A stretch of DNA of 64,000 bases. Origin: Clostridiales bacterium (GTDB lineage Bacteria > Bacillota > Clostridia > Monoglobales > WRBX01). Positions 62,168-64,000 of the stretch are shown here, piece by piece. The notes beneath the pieces are model-generated. The model was not told the origin of the DNA. It worked only from the letters and a program-made list of their open reading frames with translations, and did no database searches. The position numbers were made by a program, and so were the translations under genes. The stretch's first letter is position 1, and each line of letters starts with the position of its first letter. Where the stretch lies: positions 62,001-126,000 of the forward strand of contig JAISIR010000007.1 of assembly GCA_031261985.1 (NCBI GenBank). The letters run 5' to 3'.

Positions 62168-62334
62168 ACAGTTAAGGAAATAAATTCTTACTTATGCTCG
62201 AATTTATAAGTTAAGTGATGCATTTCGCACTTGATGCGGAATCTACACGCTATGTTGAATTGATTGCTATCATTTTTAATTTGCGTATAGATTGCGGGTC
62301 GGAGCCCGCAATGACATAAAATAGAAAGAAAATT
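62168..62334. repeat. Dispersed gene-end repeat between dxs and tlyA
   Basis: Begins with GAACAGTTAAGGAAATAAAT and contains GCTCGAATTTATAAGTTAA, matching the segment at about 35775-35830. A GC-rich hairpin GCGGGTCGGAGCCCGC follows at about 62296. No gene is seen here. Confidence 0.55.
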
Positions 62335-62364
62335 ATGAACTTCACGGGGTTAGGAGGTACACAA

Positions 62365-63189
62365 TTGCGGTTGGACCAATATTTAGTTGATAATAATTAC
62401 TTCCCTACAAAGACGAAGGCGCAGGCCATAATAATGATGGGGAATGTTTATATTAATAATCAGAAAGCGACCAAGGCAGGCGCAAAGGTGCTAGATGATG
62501 ACACGATTGAAGTGCGTGGCGGCGAAGAAAAATATGTCAGCCGCGGCGGATATAAGCTAGAGAAGGCTATCGAAGTGTTTGGGATATCGCTTGAGGGGAA
62601 GGTGGCGATGGATATTGGCGCTTCGACGGGTGGCTTTAGTGATTGCATGCTTGGGGTAGGGGCGGCGCGCGTATATTGTGTTGATGTTGGGTATGGGCAA
62701 TTGGCGTGGAAGATTCGTAATGATGAACGTGTGGTTAATTTTGAACGGACTAATATTAGGTATTTAGAGGCATCTAAAGTTGATAAGTTGGATTTTGCTA
62801 GTGTAGATGTTAGTTTTATATCGCTTGGGCTGGTGCTGCCAAAGGTGTATGAGCTGCTAGGCGAGCGGGGAGAATGTGTGTGTCTTATTAAGCCGCAGTT
62901 TGAGGCAGGGCGCGAAAAGGTAGGTAAGCGCGGGGTTGTGCGCGATAGATTGGTGCATATAGAAGTCATCGATAAAGTAATTGATATAGCATTTGGGCTT
63001 GGGTTTAGCGTTAAGGGGATAGATTTTTCGCCAATTAAAGGTCCGCAGGGGAATATTGAGTACTTGATTTATTTGAAAAAAGGCGAGAAAAAAAGCTCGT
63101 CAAAAGATGATGAGCAAAATGTATCAGATATGGGGAATATAAGGGATATAGCACGCAAAGCGGTAGAAAAGGCGTGGGAAATGTTGTAA
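62365..63189 (+). CDS. tlyA: TlyA-family rRNA methyltransferase
   Basis: A 274-residue protein of the TlyA/YqxC family. The N-terminal S4 domain (RLDQYLVDNNYFPTKTKAQA, then GNVYINNQKA) binds RNA. The FtsJ-like Rossmann domain has DIGASTGGFSDCML and VDVGYGQLAWKIR. Some members methylate 16S and 23S rRNA 2'-OH groups. I start at TTG 62365, six bases after AGGAGGT, which gives the usual MRLDQ-type N-terminus. Placed after dxs as in many Firmicutes, where recN and argR often follow; here the next gene is on the other strand. Confidence 0.93.
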   Translation: MRLDQYLVDNNYFPTKTKAQAIIMMGNVYINNQKATKAGAKVLDDDTIEVRGGEEKYVSRGGYKLEKAIEVFGISLEGKVAMDIGASTGGFSDCMLGVGAARVYCVDVGYGQLAWKIRNDERVVNFERTNIRYLEASKVDKLDFASVDVSFISLGLVLPKVYELLGERGECVCLIKPQFEAGREKVGKRGVVRDRLVHIEVIDKVIDIAFGLGFSVKGIDFSPIKGPQGNIEYLIYLKKGEKKSSSKDDEQNVSDMGNIRDIARKAVEKAWEML

Positions 63190-63307
63190 AAGCAATGAAT
63201 AATGCAGAATGGATGAAATAAATTCTCGATAAATCCCTAATTTATCAATAAAGCCTTGTCATTCAGTGATTTTAATCATAAATATTTATCGCGCAGTAGC
63301 TTGCAAC

Positions 63308-63417
63308 CAAAATTTGTTCGCGAAAAACACGCTCCAAATTTGTGGGCAAGCCTTGCGTTTGCTTTGCCAACCCAAAAACGCTGCGCCTATCGGCTTGCTT
63401 TTTTGGGGCAAACCTTC
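63308..63417. repeat. Dispersed repeat C, uninterrupted copy
   Basis: Starts TTGCAACCAAAATTTGTTCG and ends GGGGCAAACCT. Matches 9106-9338 apart from the 112-bp repeat A present there. It encodes the last residues and stop of the minus-strand pseudouridine synthase. The region 63190-63307 holds a short gene-end repeat. Confidence 0.8.
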
Positions 63418-64000
63418 ATGATTTCAATCTCTACCGAGGTTAAATAGCGGAAGCGGCCAGAGGGCAGGTTGCCAAGTTTTACGCAGCCGATTTCGACGCG
63501 CTCTAGCTTTAAAACTTTATAGCCTAGGGCTTCAAACATACGTCGCACCTGGCGATTTTTACCCTCGGTTATAGTAATATCTAGGTAAGTTTGGGTAGGA
63601 TATTGACGTTTTAAATCTACTATAGCGGGCTGAGTGGTATATTTTGAGCCATCTTCTAAAGTAATTTCTAACCCGTTTGTAAGTTTGTTGACTTGAGAAT
63701 CTTGGATATCGCCATTTATGATAACGCTATATTTTTTAGGTAATTTATTGCTTGGGTGTGTAATTTTGTTGGCAAAATCGCCATCGTTTGTTAGCAAAAT
63801 TGCGCCGCTAGTTGCAATGTCCAACCTGCCGACGGGGTAGACGCGCGTGGTGATTTCTTGGGTAATTAAATCGATAACCGTAGGGCGGTCGTGCTCGTCG
63901 TTTGCGGTGGTAACAACGCCGACGGGCTTGTTTAATAGTAGATAAAGCTTGGTGTTATCAGGCTTTATTATTTTTGTCTCGCCGTCTAGGGTAATTTCTA
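63387..64000 (-). CDS. rluB: RluB-like 23S rRNA pseudouridine synthase (partial)
   Basis: A partial RsuA/RluB-family pseudouridine synthase reaching the right edge of the window. From the edge inwards the frame gives LLLNKPVGVVTTANDEHDR, RVYPVGRLDIATSGAILLTNDGD (catalytic Asp in GRLD), then LPKKYSVIINGD and GKNRQVRRMFEALGYKV. There is no stop, so the N-terminal S4 domain lies beyond the window. The real protein therefore runs past the internal Leu codon at about 63824. The last ten residues (MKVCPKKASR) and the stop come from dispersed repeat C. Confidence 0.92.
   Translation of the reverse strand, partial: EITLDGETKIIKPDNTKLYLLLNKPVGVVTTANDEHDRPTVIDLITQEITTRVYPVGRLDIATSGAILLTNDGDFANKITHPSNKLPKKYSVIINGDIQDSQVNKLTNGLEITLEDGSKYTTQPAIVDLKRQYPTQTYLDITITEGKNRQVRRMFEALGYKVLKLERVEIGCVKLGNLPSGRFRYLTSVEIEIMKVCPKKASR

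Overview
The window looks like part of the chromosome of an endospore-forming, anaerobic-type member of the Clostridia. It carries spoIIE, spoIVA, a spoVB-like flippase, yqfC and yqfD. It has a type A-looking RNase P RNA, S-layer homology proteins, the MEP-pathway gene dxs, and what I read as an OLE RNA with its membrane partner OapA. Coding strands are mixed, intergenic regions are AT-rich, and ribosome binding sites are strong (AGGAGG, GGGGGAG), often with TTG or GTG starts.

Layout. 1-8.9 kb: tail of a walJ-like hydrolase, spoIIE, a D,D-carboxypeptidase, a glycosyltransferase with TPR-like repeats, a spoVB-like flippase and spoIVA. 9-12.5 kb: two paralogous orphan proteins, a TepA/ClpP-like protease and a DUF4830 protein. 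12.7-20 kb: pyrG, a 959-residue S-layer protein, then a second pair of paralogous orphan proteins. 20.4-28.9 kb: a zinc-ribbon membrane protein, an orphan protein built from an internal duplication, rnpB, another orphan gene, a PhoP/PhoR-type two-component pair, and pdp-cdd for pyrimidine salvage. 29-35 kb: a second SLH protein and the conserved yqfC-yqfD-ybeY-dgkA-era-yqzL-recO cluster (no phoH gene in it). 35-42 kb: a MntA/HepT toxin-antitoxin pair, ftsZ, a lipoprotein, two orphan genes and tRNA-Glu(CTC). 42-48 kb: dnaG-rpoD-trmK-yqfO-obg. 48-52.9 kb: a CbxX/CfxQ-type AAA+ ATPase with a small partner, a stalk-domain protein, and rplJ-rplL behind an L10 leader. 53-58.8 kb: a cation-efflux protein, argC, a ComEC-like hydrolase, holA, a glucosaminidase and an orphan gene. 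58.8-64 kb: OLE RNA, oapA, dxs, tlyA and a partial rluB-like pseudouridine synthase.

The most unusual signal is regulatory. Direct repeats of TTAACA with an 11-bp period (Pho-box-like) precede good -35/-10 promoters with a 17-bp spacer at six places: 2328, 9343, 10373, 17792, 25149 (minus) and 41626 (minus). A seventh copy at 57763 is in the opposite orientation. In five of these cases the gene behind the promoter is an orphan protein I cannot assign. In one (2.4 kb) there is no ORF, only a short transcript ending in a terminator. The PhoP/PhoR-type pair at 25.3-26.8 kb is an attractive candidate regulator. A second recurrent element, a palindrome around AAACGTTCCGTTT, sits at two of the same promoters, in the tRNA-Glu leader and before a lipoprotein gene. 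Several families of small dispersed repeats fill the intergenic regions; one is found inserted within another, and some supply the 3' ends of genes.
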